A stretch of 64,000 nt of DNA from Globodera rostochiensis (GCA_018350325.1 JAEVLN010000025.1:475799-539798); one strand, 5' to 3'. Numbered from the stretch's first letter, positions 10,335 through 21,720 are shown. Program-made: numbers and translations. Notes: a model not told the origin generated them from the sequence alone.

Positions 10335-11294
10335 TCAAATGTTCTTTATTTCTTCTCTAAATTGCTTTTTCCAATTATTTAGGCTTCTTCTTGAGATTTT
10401 CAACATATCAGCAATGACACCATCACTCATTTTCGGATTCTTTCTTTTCTTTTTTGCATATTTCTTCAAAATTCCAATTTTTGTTGCATCCGAATTATTT
10501 CTGGCAGAAAGGCCAAATTTGCGCTTCCATTCATAAATTGTGCAGGCACTTACGCCCAATTTTTTTGCAATTTTATTATCGAGTTCATTCTTTGAACCGC
10601 TTTTAAGTTTTGCCTTCAAACATTTGCTTTTTATTTCATAAAATTGTTTCAAAATTTGGCGTTTTTCTAACTCAGAAAACTTTGATTTTAACTTCGTTTC
10701 TCGACTTAAGCCCAATTCTTTTCTCCATTTATAAATTTTTGTGCGACTTAAACCCAAACTATTTGATATTTTTGCATCAATTTGATTCCATTCTTTAGCT
10801 GAATGTGCGCGTTTGTTTTTTTCACGATAATTATCTTTTATTTTACGGAATTTTTGAATAATTTTCCGTTTTTGCTGATCAGACTCAATTTTTTCACATT
10901 CATTGGATTCATTTTGTTGTTCATCAACACTATCATCTTGATCAGTTGAGTTATTTTGATCAGACAAATGTTTCTTAGAATTTTGCTGATCAAGATCATC
11001 CGCGTTTTCGTCTTCCGACCAATTTTCATCATAAATTTCATCAAATTTCTGTTTCAATATTTCATCAATATTTTTCTGATCAGAAGTGTTTGGTGCTTGT
11101 CCGTCTTGAACTTCTTCTTTAACATGACGACAGTTCAAGTCTTTTGAATCATTACTTTCATCGTCCCATCCTTTTCCAAATATTTCGTCAAATGATTTGT
11201 AAAGTTTTGGTCCTTGTCCGCTTTCGCCCACAGAATTAGCATTTTTGATCAAAAATGCTGAATAGATTATGATAATAAATTGCCAATATTTCAT
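10335..11294 (-). CDS. SHR family protein, long-linker form, open copy
   Basis: Open frame of 319 residues from MKYWQFIIIIYSAFLIKN; an in-frame ATG three codons earlier (11303) exists but the family aligns from this Met. Signal peptide about 1-23, acidic motifs FDEIFGKGWDDE and FDEIYDENWSEDE, then a 23-residue insert (ADDLDQQNSKKHLS...) not found in the short form. Three HTH units end KIYKWRKELGL, TIYEWKRKFGL and SLNNWKKQF. A basic stretch KKKRKNPK in unit 3 could act as a nuclear signal. Its upstream flank runs into a broken ARFRP1 fragment at 11650. Confidence 0.8.
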   Translation of the reverse strand: MKYWQFIIIIYSAFLIKNANSVGESGQGPKLYKSFDEIFGKGWDDESNDSKDLNCRHVKEEVQDGQAPNTSDQKNIDEILKQKFDEIYDENWSEDENADDLDQQNSKKHLSDQNNSTDQDDSVDEQQNESNECEKIESDQQKRKIIQKFRKIKDNYREKNKRAHSAKEWNQIDAKISNSLGLSRTKIYKWRKELGLSRETKLKSKFSELEKRQILKQFYEIKSKCLKAKLKSGSKNELDNKIAKKLGVSACTIYEWKRKFGLSARNNSDATKIGILKKYAKKKRKNPKMSDGVIADMLKISRRSLNNWKKQFREEIKNI

Positions 11295-11549
11295 TGCATG
11301 CAATTCTTTAAGATTCTTTAAAATTTTATTAAAAATTTAAAATTGTAGTAATAAACTAATTTTTGTCAATAAAGCCAATGTTTATTAATCCAATGCTTAT
11401 ATTGATTTCCTGAAAAGATCAAATCGTTCAAAGCCAAATTCTTTAAATTAAAATAATGCGAACAATTACAGGCATATAATTTTGCTTAGAAAATCAAAAT
11501 ATATATACTATATGTCATTTGATTTTAGAATTTTTAAAAAGAAAATTTT

Positions 11550-11700
11550 TTAAGGCCTCGGAATAGCGATTTCCGACATTTTTTGAGGCCTCTTGCGATT
11601 GCCGACATTTTTTTGAGGTCTTCGGGGCCTATCCCTGGTTTGGATCAATTGGTTTATTTCCGTGTTTGAGATGTGCGCATTCCGCGGAAAGACATTTTTT
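11550..11700 (+). pseudogene. fragment of ARFRP1 intron 2 / exon 3 next to an SHR copy
   Basis: Positions 11655-11697 read TGGTTTATTTCCGTGTTTGAG then ATGTGCGCATTCCG, the same splice acceptor and exon start used by the ARFRP1 gene (reverse complement at 41660-41700). The adjoining 11550-11640 has the same GAGGCCTCGGAAT..CGATTTCC units as 41690-41935. Similarity fades after about 30 bases of exon. The order (SHR 5' flank, repeat units, ARFRP1 junction) matches the ARFRP1 locus in inverted orientation, indicating a shared segmental duplication. Confidence 0.8.
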
Positions 11701-12548
11701 ATTGGATTGAAAAAACTTACGCGCCTCATAGACATATAGAAATTTTTTGGTTTTGTTTACATTTTATAAACTCACTGGAATTTTTTGGTTTTTGAAATTT
11801 TCGATGAGAGCGGCGGGGAGGGGGGTGGGGAGGGAGCCTCCCGAAAATTTCGGGGGGTAATTGTTTTGTCGAATATGCCGGTTTAGTCCACAATTCCCGG
11901 ACGCCCCGCCGGTCGTTATGGGTCCCCGCATAGGAGTCGGTTAGAGCCAGTCCCGTAGCCAGAAATTTTTTCGAGGGGGTGGGGGTCAGTTCTAGGGGTG
12001 TATTTTTGAGTTTTATTAAGAATTTTTTCAGAAGAAAATTTTCTGCAAATCAATTTAGGGGTCTCAATTTTTTAAGAAAATTGGCCAAAAATTACAAATT
12101 TTGCAACACAAAACGATCTCCCCCATATGGATTTTTTCTCAAAAAACGTTTCGGGGAAGGGGGGGGGGCATGGGCCATGGCCCCCCTGGCTACGGAAACC
12201 CTTATCGACACCGTTGCGTTAGCAACCGATCTCAAACTTTTTTCTTGTGCCGGTGTTGAAGCCCTTCGTCGGTCGCTTTGGTTTTGACTTGACATCAATT
12301 AACAATTTACGTACATTAATGATTATTCATTAAAAAATGAAAAATCAATAAAGAATGAGAGCTAAATTGACATTTGTAAAAATCTTAACTTTATATGCAA
12401 AAATTTCTCCCACAATCCTCAGCATCACAACGGAGCAAAAGTAGTGCGTAGAGTCGATTGTTATTGTAACTGTGCTCTCCTCTCCACCCCCCCCCCCCTC
12501 CCTTACAAGAACGGCCAAGAAATCACCAAGATCTATTTGGGCATCATC

Positions 12549-12615
12549 GGGCGGTAGCGTAGCTCAGTCGGGAGAGCACCCAACCGGACATTGGAAGACT
12601 CCGGATCGTTCCAGG
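12549..12615 (+). repeat. tRNA-like remnant
   Basis: TAGCGTAGCTCAGTCGGGAG followed by AGC is a good tRNA D-arm/A box. About 35 bases later GGATCGTTCC only roughly matches a B box, and the acceptor stem does not close. More likely a tRNA pseudogene or SINE head than a working tRNA. Confidence 0.35.
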
Positions 12616-14060
12616 GCGTTGTTAGCCTTTTTCCCCGGGAAAAGGGTATAAGCCAGAAGCAAGGAGCAAATCGAGATGATTTTTTGGCAACGGGTCGAAC
12701 ACGTTCACTGTATAGCAGCATTTCTGGGCCCTATGATTAACATTTTCCGAATTCTCAAAACAAAGGAAATTGGGGGCAGAAGGCACTCCTGGCACCTTCA
12801 GCAGCACACCAAATGAACGACGTACGCCAGCGGGCCTATTTTTAAGCCGACCCATTCGAACAGTACACATAGACGTGCTGCTGGTCAAATCCATCGACGG
12901 CAAACAAAAACAACCACCTCCAATCAATCACAACACAGAAGCGAAAACCCATGCGAACAAACTTGCATTTTGACAATTCTCACCTAACATTGTTGGAGAA
13001 AAGTGTAAAAAAGAACAAATTTAATTTTAAATTTTTTGTTCAAATCATAACTTTCCGATTCTCTACCAGCCTTCCAAATTTTTGCTTGTTTACAGCGCTT
13101 TTTGCTCATTCAAAATATCACATTTTTAACATAATAAAATGCAAAACGCTGCATTCCTTTATGGCTGACCAATGGTCCTACCCCCCCCCCCACTCAATTG
13201 TTTTCCACAAATTAACAACTGTTCCGGGGGCGGTCCCTCCCACTTTTTGAGCTGTTACCCAACACCTCTGATCACCCCCCCCCCCATTCACTTTTGATCG
13301 GATCCGGATCCCAGCCAACCAATCCTTCACCCCACTTCCCTACCCGAATCGGGGGAGCTTTTCCCATATTCTGCAACTTCTCCCCCCGAATAAAGGACTG
13401 CACATTGACATTCGTGGTTGGGAAGGGCAGGCCAAACCTATCGGCCTGACTCAGTATTCATGGAGGTCCCGCCAAGGAAGTGGGGAGCAAGGCGGAACAT
13501 GTAAATTTAAATTTTTTATCCCAAATTTAAAATAATTAAAAGTGTGACAAAAAATATTTAAAATAAAATGATAAAAGCACAGCCAAAGGAGGAAAGAAAT
13601 GACGGCCGGAATGAAATTAAAGAAATGAATAATGCCCGGAAAACAAATAAAGAAAAGGATGGTTGAAATTAGGGTCGCAGCCGGGGGGGGGGATCCCCGG
13701 TCAAACCGGGGACGGGGATACCGGGGATGGGCAAACCGGGGAACGGGGATTCCCGTACGGGGATGAGCAAAATCCATTTTTAGGGGTGCATTTTTGAAAA
13801 AATGCATTTCTTTGGGGGACTTTTTATAAAAAACCGAAATTTCTTCAAATTAAAGTGCACCCCTAAGAAAAGGCTTTTCTTATGGCAAAATGCACCACAA
13901 AGTTTTAATTTTTTGGGGGGAGAGCGCGACGGTCCCGACAGGCGCCGTCGGGAAAAATTTTTTGGATTTTGGTTAAGAAATTTCACCAAAATTTGGCAAA
14001 ATTAAGAATTTTGCGTCGAAATTTAGGAAAAAAATGCTTATGTAAGAGTGGAGGATGTTA

Positions 14061-14081
14061 GGCGGTGCCGTTAGGCGCCGC
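14061..14081. repeat. GC hairpin repeat
   Basis: GGCGGTGCCGTTAGGCGCCGC, with the usual following context (gagaaaa, tttgactcaatttgtta, gagatttgcaac). Confidence 0.8.
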
Positions 14082-14390
14082 AGAGAAAAATTTTGTAATT
14101 TTGACTCAATTTGTTAGGAGATTTGCAACTTAAAGTCGATAATTTATGATGCTTTTTAGGAACGGGCGAGGTGGGGAAATTTTTTTGAAGATTTAAAGAT
14201 ATTAACTAAAGAAAATTGTCAAGATTTTTTTGTAAAAGAGCGTAAAGGATAAGGGCAACTTGAATTTTCTAATTTCAAAAAATTCATTTTGGCATTTTAA
14301 TAAAAAATATTTGAAATTTACCCTAAAATATTCTTTTACTGGGGGGGGGGGGAGGGCACACTCGACAGAATCAAAATAAATTTAAAAATT

Positions 14391-14470
14391 GATAGCACTC
14401 AAGCGGGTCCGAACCCAGACAGCAACATAAGAATTGAGGGAAGATAAACCAATAGGCCACCAACTGATTT
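14391..14470 (-). repeat. tRNA-like SINE module
   Basis: On the minus strand a GGCCTATTGGTTTATC A-box region, a 35-base middle, then GGGTTCGGACCCGCTTGAGT. The 3' CGCTTGAGT context recurs at 32196, 47999 and 56352. Confidence 0.55.
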
Positions 14471-14699
14471 GTGATGATTCAGACGGGGACTGGGATGAGA
14501 ATAGCCGGGGATCCCTGGTTTTCCCGCCGGAAGGCGAAGAGTCGGCACCTAAAAACAAAGAAAAAAGTAAAGAGTAATGAAGAAACTGCGAAGAACAAAA
14601 TGGAGCGAAGAAAGTCGCATAAATTTTCATTATTCTCGCACAAAATGCAATTTGACTGCCAGTCAAAATTTTAATCAAAGAAATGAAATTACCGTATTA

Positions 14700-15023
14700 T
14701 CAGACAAGTGAGTTGATTGGTTGACGGGCGTTCACAATGAGAAAAAATGAAGGCGGAGAAGGTTCGGAGTGACGAACCAGTCCGCGGATGGAACGATTGG
14801 CCGATGGAGGAGGAGCACCGGAAGAGCTCGCATTAAAAGTTCGAGCACGACGGCGAACAAAAGGAAAGCAAGTTGAGAAGCAGGTAATCAACAGAATACA
14901 AAGCAGAAGACCGATTGCAAGCCCACCGGCGAAGATCAAGCCAAACATCCGAAGGGCATTCGCCTCACTCAAAGAGATGTAGTTTTGGAAGGCGTTCGGG
15001 TCGACCCCAGTGGGGAGGCACAC
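14700..15023 (-). CDS. possible terminal exon with one membrane span
   Basis: An open minus-strand stretch ending at TGA 14700. It encodes CLPTGVDPNAFQNYISLSEA, then a strong hydrophobic segment (FGLIFAGGLAIGLLLCILLI), a Cys-rich short run and a basic turn (RRRAR), then a Ser/Pro-rich tail. A splice acceptor-like ATAAG precedes it and no ATG lies nearby, so it would be a last exon. The layout resembles the membrane end of a glycoprotein, cellular or retroelement-borne. Unidentified. Confidence 0.35.
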   Translation of the reverse strand: MCLPTGVDPNAFQNYISLSEANALRMFGLIFAGGLAIGLLLCILLITCFSTCFPFVRRRARTFNASSSGAPPPSANRSIRGLVRHSEPSPPSFFLIVNARQPINSLV

Positions 15024-15189
15024 TTATGGAGCGGAACAATGGACGGGTTCCCAACAAATTTTAGGAGAAGGACAATAAATAGAACAATCGCCGAGTTTCC
15101 CAGGAAGTCATATTGATTTGGCATAGGAAAGTTGGAAAGAATGGAAAAAGTTAAGATGAATAAAAAGTGATGGAATGAATAAATTGAAA

Positions 15190-15966
15190 GGGTGGAAACA
15201 AGCGCACGTCCAAAAGAGGAATATTTACAGAAATGACATCATCATCGACTCCTCTAGTGTTGTTGCTGACGAGGATGAGGAGTCTCTGAAGCGTTTGGAA
15301 ATGCGTTTAACGTGACAACTGGCTAAAGTCCGGAAGAGTTAAGCCGGAGAACAGAATGAGAAAATGAAGGAAGGCCATAAGTAAAAAGAGTCGAATGGAA
15401 ATCGAGCCAAAAAAGGCAGAAGATAAAGAATGAAAAAAGGCCGAAGAAGTACCGAAGGTGAAATCAAACATAGGACAGGAGAAAAAGGAGTCCGGAAAAG
15501 AAGAGAAGAAAACATGGGAGGATGTCATCTCGTTATTGGACGATGAGGTGTCACTCGGGGAAGAAGAAGCATTATTTGAGGCACCAAAAGTGTTTGAGGA
15601 AGGAGGTTATGGAACCTGTGGGAGAAGAGTAAAAACAAAAAGCGAATTACAAGAGTTGAGAAAGGACGAAGTGAGGAAACTTACGGCTTCAAATGCAGCA
15701 AAGAACAAACAAATTCGAAGCGAATGAAAAAAAAACGAAATTTGCTAATTCGAAATGGAATGAGAAACTTCAGAAATTGGAAGACTTCGAAAGAATCGCG
15801 GAAGAAGCAAAAAAAGGCTTTGACATTGTTGCTAAATGTCAGACAAAAAGCACTTGACATTCAAGATGATGCGCAAAGAGCAACTAACGAGTTGCAAAAG
15901 TTGTTGGGAAAGATGAAAAAAGAGAAAACCCCAGCAATCAATGAAGAAGGAGGAAATGATTGGTGA
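15190..15966 (+). pseudogene. frameshifted charged, coiled-coil-like coding relic
   Basis: Two overlapping frames (15458-15727 and 15724-15966) plus an intermediate frame around 15690-15850 read as one Lys/Glu-rich helical protein (EKKTWEDVISLLDDE, ELQELRKDEVRKL, NSKWNEKLQKLEDFERIAEE, DDAQRATNELQKLLGKMKKE). At least two frame changes are needed, and no start is clear. It could be the gag-like part of an old retroelement or a dead cellular gene; I cannot decide. Confidence 0.4.
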
Positions 15967-16057
15967 AGACCGGGGGTGCCAACTTCATTTTGGTCAAACG
16001 CCATCCCTGTTGTATACGCGCCGGGAGGAATCGAGGAACAGAAGAGCCGTCGGCGAC

Positions 16058-16243
16058 GACCGAACGACGAACAACGCTGCGGTGAACCAGCCCCCCTCCC
16101 CTGCAACAAATTTCCCCCGGGGAATAACAACATTCATTTCATCAGCACTCAACTTGGGCCTATGCCAGAGAAAGCCACTCCCTTCGGCGCTTCTCCTCCC
16201 TTCCCCCTTCACCAAACGACACTTTCCCCGCACCAGGCCGAAA
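16058..16243 (+). repeat. dispersed repeat, copy A
   Basis: Near-identical to 21824-22005 over about 185 bp. A further shared 24-base segment (CCGAAATACTGGCACAAG) follows at 16238 and at 22551, so the copies differ by an insertion of about 550 bp at the second site. Open frames here are seen on both strands and are not called as genes. Confidence 0.8.
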
Positions 16244-16855
16244 TACTGGCACAAGCATTGGCGGAAGACGGGGCTGAAGCGAAGGCCGCGGAGGATTGAA
16301 GTGGTGGGTCGATGGAGCGGTGGAGGCAACGCGGAAGATCGCGGAAGCGGTGAAGTATCGAAGGAAGAGAACGCCACGTGGTAATTGACGAAGACGAGGA
16401 TTTCCTGACCGTAGGAGGCAAGGTGGAAATGGCCTCGCCGCCGCCGGCCCCGGAAGTGTCGCCAAATTTGGGATTGGTGTTCCAATTTTGACTTTCCCCA
16501 AGTTCTCTCGCATTTTTTAAACCATTCCCATCTATCGTAAATCGGACAAACATTTGCCCACCCTTGTTACTATCACATTTACATTTGCCAGATTGGCGAC
16601 TGTTGATTTTTGAATTTTGACTTTTTATTATTTTCGAACCAGCCCTGTTGCAGATCAAAACTTGATATTCAAGGTTTATTTCGAAAAAAAAGATCAATGG
16701 GCTTAAAATTTAAAAATTGGGAGGCAATTGATCAAAAATAAAAAAGAATTCCTAGCCTTATAAGAAGATTTTATAAATGTAATTTAAAGAAACAAAAATT
16801 CATCCTTAAAAAAATTTCAACATAGTTCGGCCGTAACGAAAAAATTTCGAGTGTA

Positions 16856-17764
16856 TCACAAAGTCCGTATTTTAATGGTTCTTAATTTCATCTTAAATTG
16901 TTTTTTCCAATTACTTAGGCTGCCTGCTGAAATCTTAAACATATCAGCAATAACGGCATCAGCAATTTTCGGATTCTTTCCTTTTATTTTGGCATATTTT
17001 TTCAAAATTCCAATTTTTGTTGCATCAGAAATTTTGTTGCTGACAGAAAGGCCAAATTTGCGCTTCCAGTCATAAATTGTGCTGGCACTTACGCCCAATT
17101 TTTTCGCAATTTTCCCATCAAGTTCATTCATTAAAATATTTTTGAGTTTTGCCTTCTTACATTTGCTTTTTATCTGATCAAATTGTTTCAAAATATTACG
17201 TTTTTCTAACTCAGAAAACTTTTTGTTTAAACCCAATTCTTTGATCCATTTATAAATTGTTGTGCGACTTAAACCCAAACCATTTGATATTTTTATCTCA
17301 ATTTGAACCCATTCTTTGGTTGAGTGTGCGCCTTGGTTTTTTTCCCGAGAATTATCTTTAATTTCACGGAATTTTTGAATAATTTCACGTTTTTGCTGAT
17401 CAGATTTAATTTTTTCACATTCATTGGACTCATTTTGCTGTTCATCAACCAACTCATCTTGATCTGCCGCTGAATTGTCTTCGTCTTCCGACCAATTTTC
17501 AGCATAAATTTCATCAAATTTCTGTTTTAATGTTTCATCAATATTTTTCTGATCAGAAGTGATTGGAGTTTGTCCGTCTTGAACTTCTTCTTTAACATGA
17601 AGACAGTTCAAATCTTTTGAATCATTACTTTCATCGTCCCATCCTTTTCCAAATATTTCATCAAATGATTTGTAAAGTTTTGGCCCGCCTTCGCCCACAG
17701 AATTTGCATTTTTAATCGAATTCGTCGCAAAGAATGAAATAAGAATTAATATCCAAAATTTCAT
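16856..17764 (-). CDS. SHR family protein, short-linker form, 3' end altered
   Basis: 302 residues from MKFWILILISFFATNSIKN (signal peptide). Acidic motifs FDEIFGKGWDDE and FDEIYAENWSEDE, three HTH units ending TIYKWIKELGL, TIYDWKRKFGL and SLSNWKKQF. The last residues (KMKLRTIKIRTL) differ because one base is missing after KKQF relative to the copy at 1319; the HTH units are unaffected. About 200 bp of 3' flank is shared with the copy at 28921, and about 280 bp of 5' flank with the copy at 24305. Confidence 0.75.
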   Translation of the reverse strand: MKFWILILISFFATNSIKNANSVGEGGPKLYKSFDEIFGKGWDDESNDSKDLNCLHVKEEVQDGQTPITSDQKNIDETLKQKFDEIYAENWSEDEDNSAADQDELVDEQQNESNECEKIKSDQQKREIIQKFREIKDNSREKNQGAHSTKEWVQIEIKISNGLGLSRTTIYKWIKELGLNKKFSELEKRNILKQFDQIKSKCKKAKLKNILMNELDGKIAKKLGVSASTIYDWKRKFGLSVSNKISDATKIGILKKYAKIKGKNPKIADAVIADMFKISAGSLSNWKKQFKMKLRTIKIRTL

Positions 17765-18173
17765 TTTTATTACTAAAATTTATTTATATAATATTAATAA
17801 TTAAATCTTTTGCCATAGAATTAATTTCTATTGAAAATGTGGCCAATAAAATTGATTGCCAGATGAGATATTGCATAAAGTGAAATCGATTTATGTAAAA
17901 ATGCGGCCGCAGGCAAAAAAAAATTAAAAATAAAATGCCGAGTGTTCGCATTGCTAAGAATGTTTTATGAAATTTTGGACTCGAGATCTCGAGTTGAGAT
18001 TTTTCAAGATCACGTCTCGACCGGCCTCTAATTAATACTTTAGTAGATCCATCAATGTATACAGCCGCCGGAAAAAATTCTGAATTTTTTACTCAATTTG
18101 TTAAGAGATTTGCAACCAAAAATTTTAAAAATGCGGTAATTTTTTGAAGCTATTTAGGAATAGGAGGGATCCG

Positions 18174-18695
18174 TCCGGTGGTTCCGATAGGCGCCGTCGG
18201 GAAAAAAGAGTTTAGTGAATTCACTTATTATTAGGAAAAGGTGCCTAATTTGTAAGTGTTTTAGTACATCCCTAGTGAATGAATCCTTTTTTAAGAACGT
18301 AAATTGAATTGGCGAAATAACCGCACACTAAAATTTGCAACAAAAAAAAAAACATTGTGATTTTTTGTTTATTGATTAACAAATAAAACCAATAAAAAGA
18401 AACAATTCATTAAATTAAAAGAATGCTCACATTAGTGGGCCAGTGTACTTGGGTTTCTTCAACTCTCTCGGAACTGGACCCTATCAAGAATTTTTTTTTT
18501 CTAGTAAATTTTTTGCATTTTTTGCCGAAGTATAATTAAAACTTTCGTTTTATTTTGGCGGTGCCGATAGGCGCCGCAAAGAAAATTTTGTTGTTTGTGT
18601 TAAGAGATTTGCAATCAAATTTTAAAAAATGGCTGTGTTTTTTGAAACTTTTTTAAGAATGGGAGGGGTCGGCGGCGCCGTTAGGCGCGCGCCGC
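18174..18695. repeat. three GC hairpin repeats
   Basis: Cores at 18174-18200 (GTTCCGATAGGCGCCGTCGG), 18557-18577 (GGCGGTGCCGATAGGCGCCGC) and 18671-18695 (GGCGGCGCCGTTAGGCGC). Each is followed by gaaaattttg-type AT-rich sequence and the gttaagagatttgcaa motif or a variant. Confidence 0.8.
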
Positions 18696-19148
18696 TCAGA
18701 AATTTTTTTAAAGATTTTAACAAGATTTGTTAAGAAAAATTGCTTTGTTAAAATACATAAAACTTACAAAAAGTTTTTTTTTGGAAGGTCGGAATTAAAG
18801 CTAGAAATTTTTGGTGCAAGAAAAATAACAGCTCAACTAGTGACCGGCGGAATTTTTGAAAATTTGGGTTACATTTGTTAAGAAATTCGTTCAAAAATTT
18901 CTTGTGGACTTTAGTGTGATTAGCATCGCTTCCGTATTCTTCTAAAAAAATCTTTCAATTGGAAGAAGATGCGGCCAAAACAATTTACTCTAACGAAATT
19001 ACAAAAGTTTTTTATGTAAGTTTTGAATGGGATTTTGATCAAAATTAGTGCATTTCTACAAGATAATTTATAATTTTTTCACCCACTCGAAAGAAACTTC
19101 ATTTTTTAAAGAGAGTCAAATTTTTGCAACGTTTGTTTAATTTTTCAG

Positions 19149-19540
19149 GCTGCCCCTGCAGCAGCTAGAGTTGGACAAGTTCAATATTTAAAAATTTTAA
19201 AGCAAAACTGGCAGCACTATGCTCATAAATTACGTTTTGGAAATTGAGGTTTGACGATGTCAGTAAGTTAATGCCATGAAAATAATTGGTAATTTGAACT
19301 AGGGTTTGTACTAGAGTCCGGACCCAAAACCCAAAACCAAAAAATTTTTTGGGTTTTTTGTACAAAAAATTGGACCAAAATTTTTGGGTTTTGGTCAGAT
19401 TGGAGTAAAACCCAAAAAAACCATAACCCAAAAAATGAGCAAAAAATTTTTGGGTTTTGGGTCCAAGTTTCCGGTCTTTAGTTTGTACCCATATGCCGCC
19501 CCCGATGGGACGGGGACAAACCCAAAATTGAACAAATTAA
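19149..19540 (+). repeat. dispersed duplication, copy A
   Basis: 19149-19290 matches 35627-35750 (CTGCAGCAGCTAGAGTTGG, then ATTACGTTTTGGAAAT, then GCCATGAAAATAA). 19493-19540 matches 35764-35815. In copy A the two parts are separated by a stretch of AACCCAAAA-type words absent from copy B. Confidence 0.75.
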
Positions 19541-19587
19541 GAGAAATTTTATGCTCGGACTTTCCTCCCCAACAAACAGCAGTATAA

Positions 19588-19665
19588 GGTTACATTTGGG
19601 TATACGGTAGCTCCCTGTATATTGTACCTACAGTATACTGTACTATCGTATATCCAAATGTAACC
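19588..19665. mobile_element. short palindromic MITE-like element
   Basis: GGTTACATTTGGGTATACGG at the left is inverted at the right as ATATCCAAATGTAACC, with a 30-bp centre containing GTATACTG words. Target duplication unclear. Confidence 0.55.
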
Positions 19666-20598
19666 AACCACACCCAAAATTTTCAGTACTTATTTTGAGA
19701 ATAAATACCAAAATATTTTAAGCAAAGCTTACCGTATCCCGCCCACTACAAATACCTGGGCATTAGCTCAACACATTGAAAATTTTTGAAAATAGACCAG
19801 GGAGGGAGGGCAGATGGGAGGGGGTGGCGGGGATCATGCACAAATATGTGAATGCAAAGGAACCCCGAAGGATTTGCGAAATTTTTAGCGAGAAATGGGC
19901 GAAGAAAAAGCGTAGGAAAGAAGGGATCAATAACAGCAAATTAGCGCGCATAAATCTGCACACGTGCTGACCCATATTTAGCGCACACAACGTTCAATAC
20001 TTTCCCACGCGAAAATAAAAGGGAAAATGATGGAAGTTTTAAGAACCAAAAATTAAGGAAAGAGTTTAAAACTATTAAAGTTTTTGGGAAGGGTAAATTT
20101 AGCCAAATGGCACTCAAAATCAGTTGTTTGAAATGTTTGGGGGGGGGATAAAATCAAAAGAACCCGAGTACAAAAAACTTTCAAATTTTCAACTCAAAGT
20201 TCAAATTCTCTCCATCTCCTCAACAGAATTCGATCCAAACAAAAACGGCACATTACAGATCACCCCCCCCATCGCTTCCGCTGCCTCCACTGCCCACTGC
20301 CGCTTTTAGTGTTCCATCGCTTCTTCATCACTCTCGATGATGAAACTTCGTGACGCTCTGATCATTGGGACGTTTTTCACGTCTTCGTCGGTGCACCACA
20401 TGTCGTCTGACGATACCGGGCGTCGATTTGCCGGAAGCTGCGCTGCTGTTGTTTGCGGTTCCCCAGCTGCTTTTGGCGTTTATCAGCAGTTGGTTGTTGT
20501 TGTCGTCGGCGGCGGTCGTGGCGGTGGTGGCGGTGGTGGTGGCGGTGGTGGCGGCGCTTGGCGGCAAATTGTTGGCGGCATCGGCGGCGGCGGCAGCA

Positions 20599-20910
20599 AA
20601 CCTCCAGAATCAGGGACGGCGGGCGCAATCCGGCGACGCTCAAATCATACATTCGGGCGATCCGGATGATCGTTGTGTTGGGCGTCCAATTCATGCGATA
20701 CTGTCCCGATCGTACCGCGTTGCGCGAGTTGCGATAGTCGTCGCGGAGGCGTGCCAACGCGCCCGCGCGCTCGGCCTTTTTTTTCGCTTTTCGTTCTCGC
20801 CGGCGTTGTTTCTCGGCCTTCTTCCGCTCTGCCGCCTCCGCTCTCTGCACGTCCGCCTGGCCTCGCTTGCGACCGGCGTTATGGTCCAGACATTTTGCCT
20901 CAGGACATGA
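20599..20910 (-). CDS. candidate exon, Lys/Arg/Ala-rich protein
   Basis: A GC-rich minus-strand frame reads KCLDHNAGRKRGQADVQRAE, then AERKKAEKQRRRERKAKKKAE and RDDYRNSRNAVRSGQYRMNW, then IIRIARMYDLS, with a GT donor after PSLILE. The first half is a basic coiled coil. The second half has non-repetitive composition that looks truly coding. Neighbouring exons are not resolved, although 20328-20567 has a Thr/Ala/Ser-rich minus frame. Not recognised. Confidence 0.4.
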
Positions 20911-21104
20911 AATGTTTTAATGGGGGGGGGGGGTGAGTGAAATTGTGAAAGAATTAGGCATGATAATGCCATAATAGGTGTGACAAAATAAGAGTAATAA
21001 AAAGCAGCCCTAAAACATCTTAAGGCTCACAGATTTCGCTGGATACAATCGTCTCCGCTGGGCACAATCAACGCTGGGCACAATCATCTCTGCGGGCATT
21101 CGAT

Positions 21105-21720
21105 CAGACAGGTATTGGTACTCAAAATTTGAAATGCCGTTGGCACAAACCGATTAAATTTAGGGTTACGCTTCCCCCAAGTGCTAAACCAAAATCCCAC
21201 TGGCACCAAAAGACAAATTTCGAAAAGTGCCACTGGCACAAACAGGCAAAATTTTGAATGCCGCTTGCACAAATGGGCTAAATTTAGGGTTTCCTGCACA
21301 CCTAAGGGTAAAATTTGGAATGCCATTTGCATAAGTAGCCTTTAATACGGGTTTTATTTGGTGCCTAAGTGCTAATTCAAAGTGACAATGGCGAAATTTA
21401 GTGTTCCCTTTGCTCCTAAGTGCTAATTCAAAGTGCCAATGGCACCTTTGGAATGCTATTGATATAAGGAGGCTAATTAGGGCACCCTTGACCCATAAGT
21501 GCTAAACCTTCCTTTAATTTTTTGATAGACTTGATCATTGCTTTTTTTGTTGCTATTGAAGGATTTTCCTATCATTAAAAATAAAAGGCGATTTTGTTTT
21601 TTTTTAAACAGTAGTGCCATTGGCACTAACAGACAAAATTTAGCGTTCCCCTAATCCCTAAGTGTAATTCAAAGTGCCAATGGCACTAACAGACAAAATT
21701 TGGAATACCATTGGCACTAA
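21105..21720. repeat. degenerate GTGCCATTGGCAC minisatellite
   Basis: About ten imperfect units of 45-60 bp centred on the small palindrome GTGCCAATGGCAC followed by TAACAGACAAAATTTGG. Spacing is irregular. Nothing coding. Confidence 0.7.

Larger units (their letters stand above)
11701..14390. other. intergenic, no supported gene
   Basis: G- and C-homopolymer runs, a CGGGGAT-type array (13690-13770) like that at 55070, a GC hairpin (14061-14081), a tRNA-like A box (12549) and AT-rich DNA. Several minus frames at 12100-12900 look compositionally coding-like but lack splice-consistent extension. Confidence 0.4.
17765..20590. other. intergenic repeat region
   Basis: SHR 5' flank to about 18050 (including a truncated hAT end, CTCGACCGGCCTCTA), three GC hairpins, a duplicated segment (19149-19540) and a palindrome (19588). 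The plus-strand frames near 20340-20600 are Gly/Val-rich triplet expansions antisense to the candidate exon below. Confidence 0.45.

Noticed and set aside
12092..12927. Overlapping minus-strand frames in a GC-rich stretch
   Set aside because: No consistent splice sites or recognisable domains, and C/G homopolymers drive the open frames.
20337..20910. Long plus-strand frames rich in Gly, Val and Ala
   Set aside because: Antisense to a better minus-strand candidate and made of triplet runs; no splice or start support.
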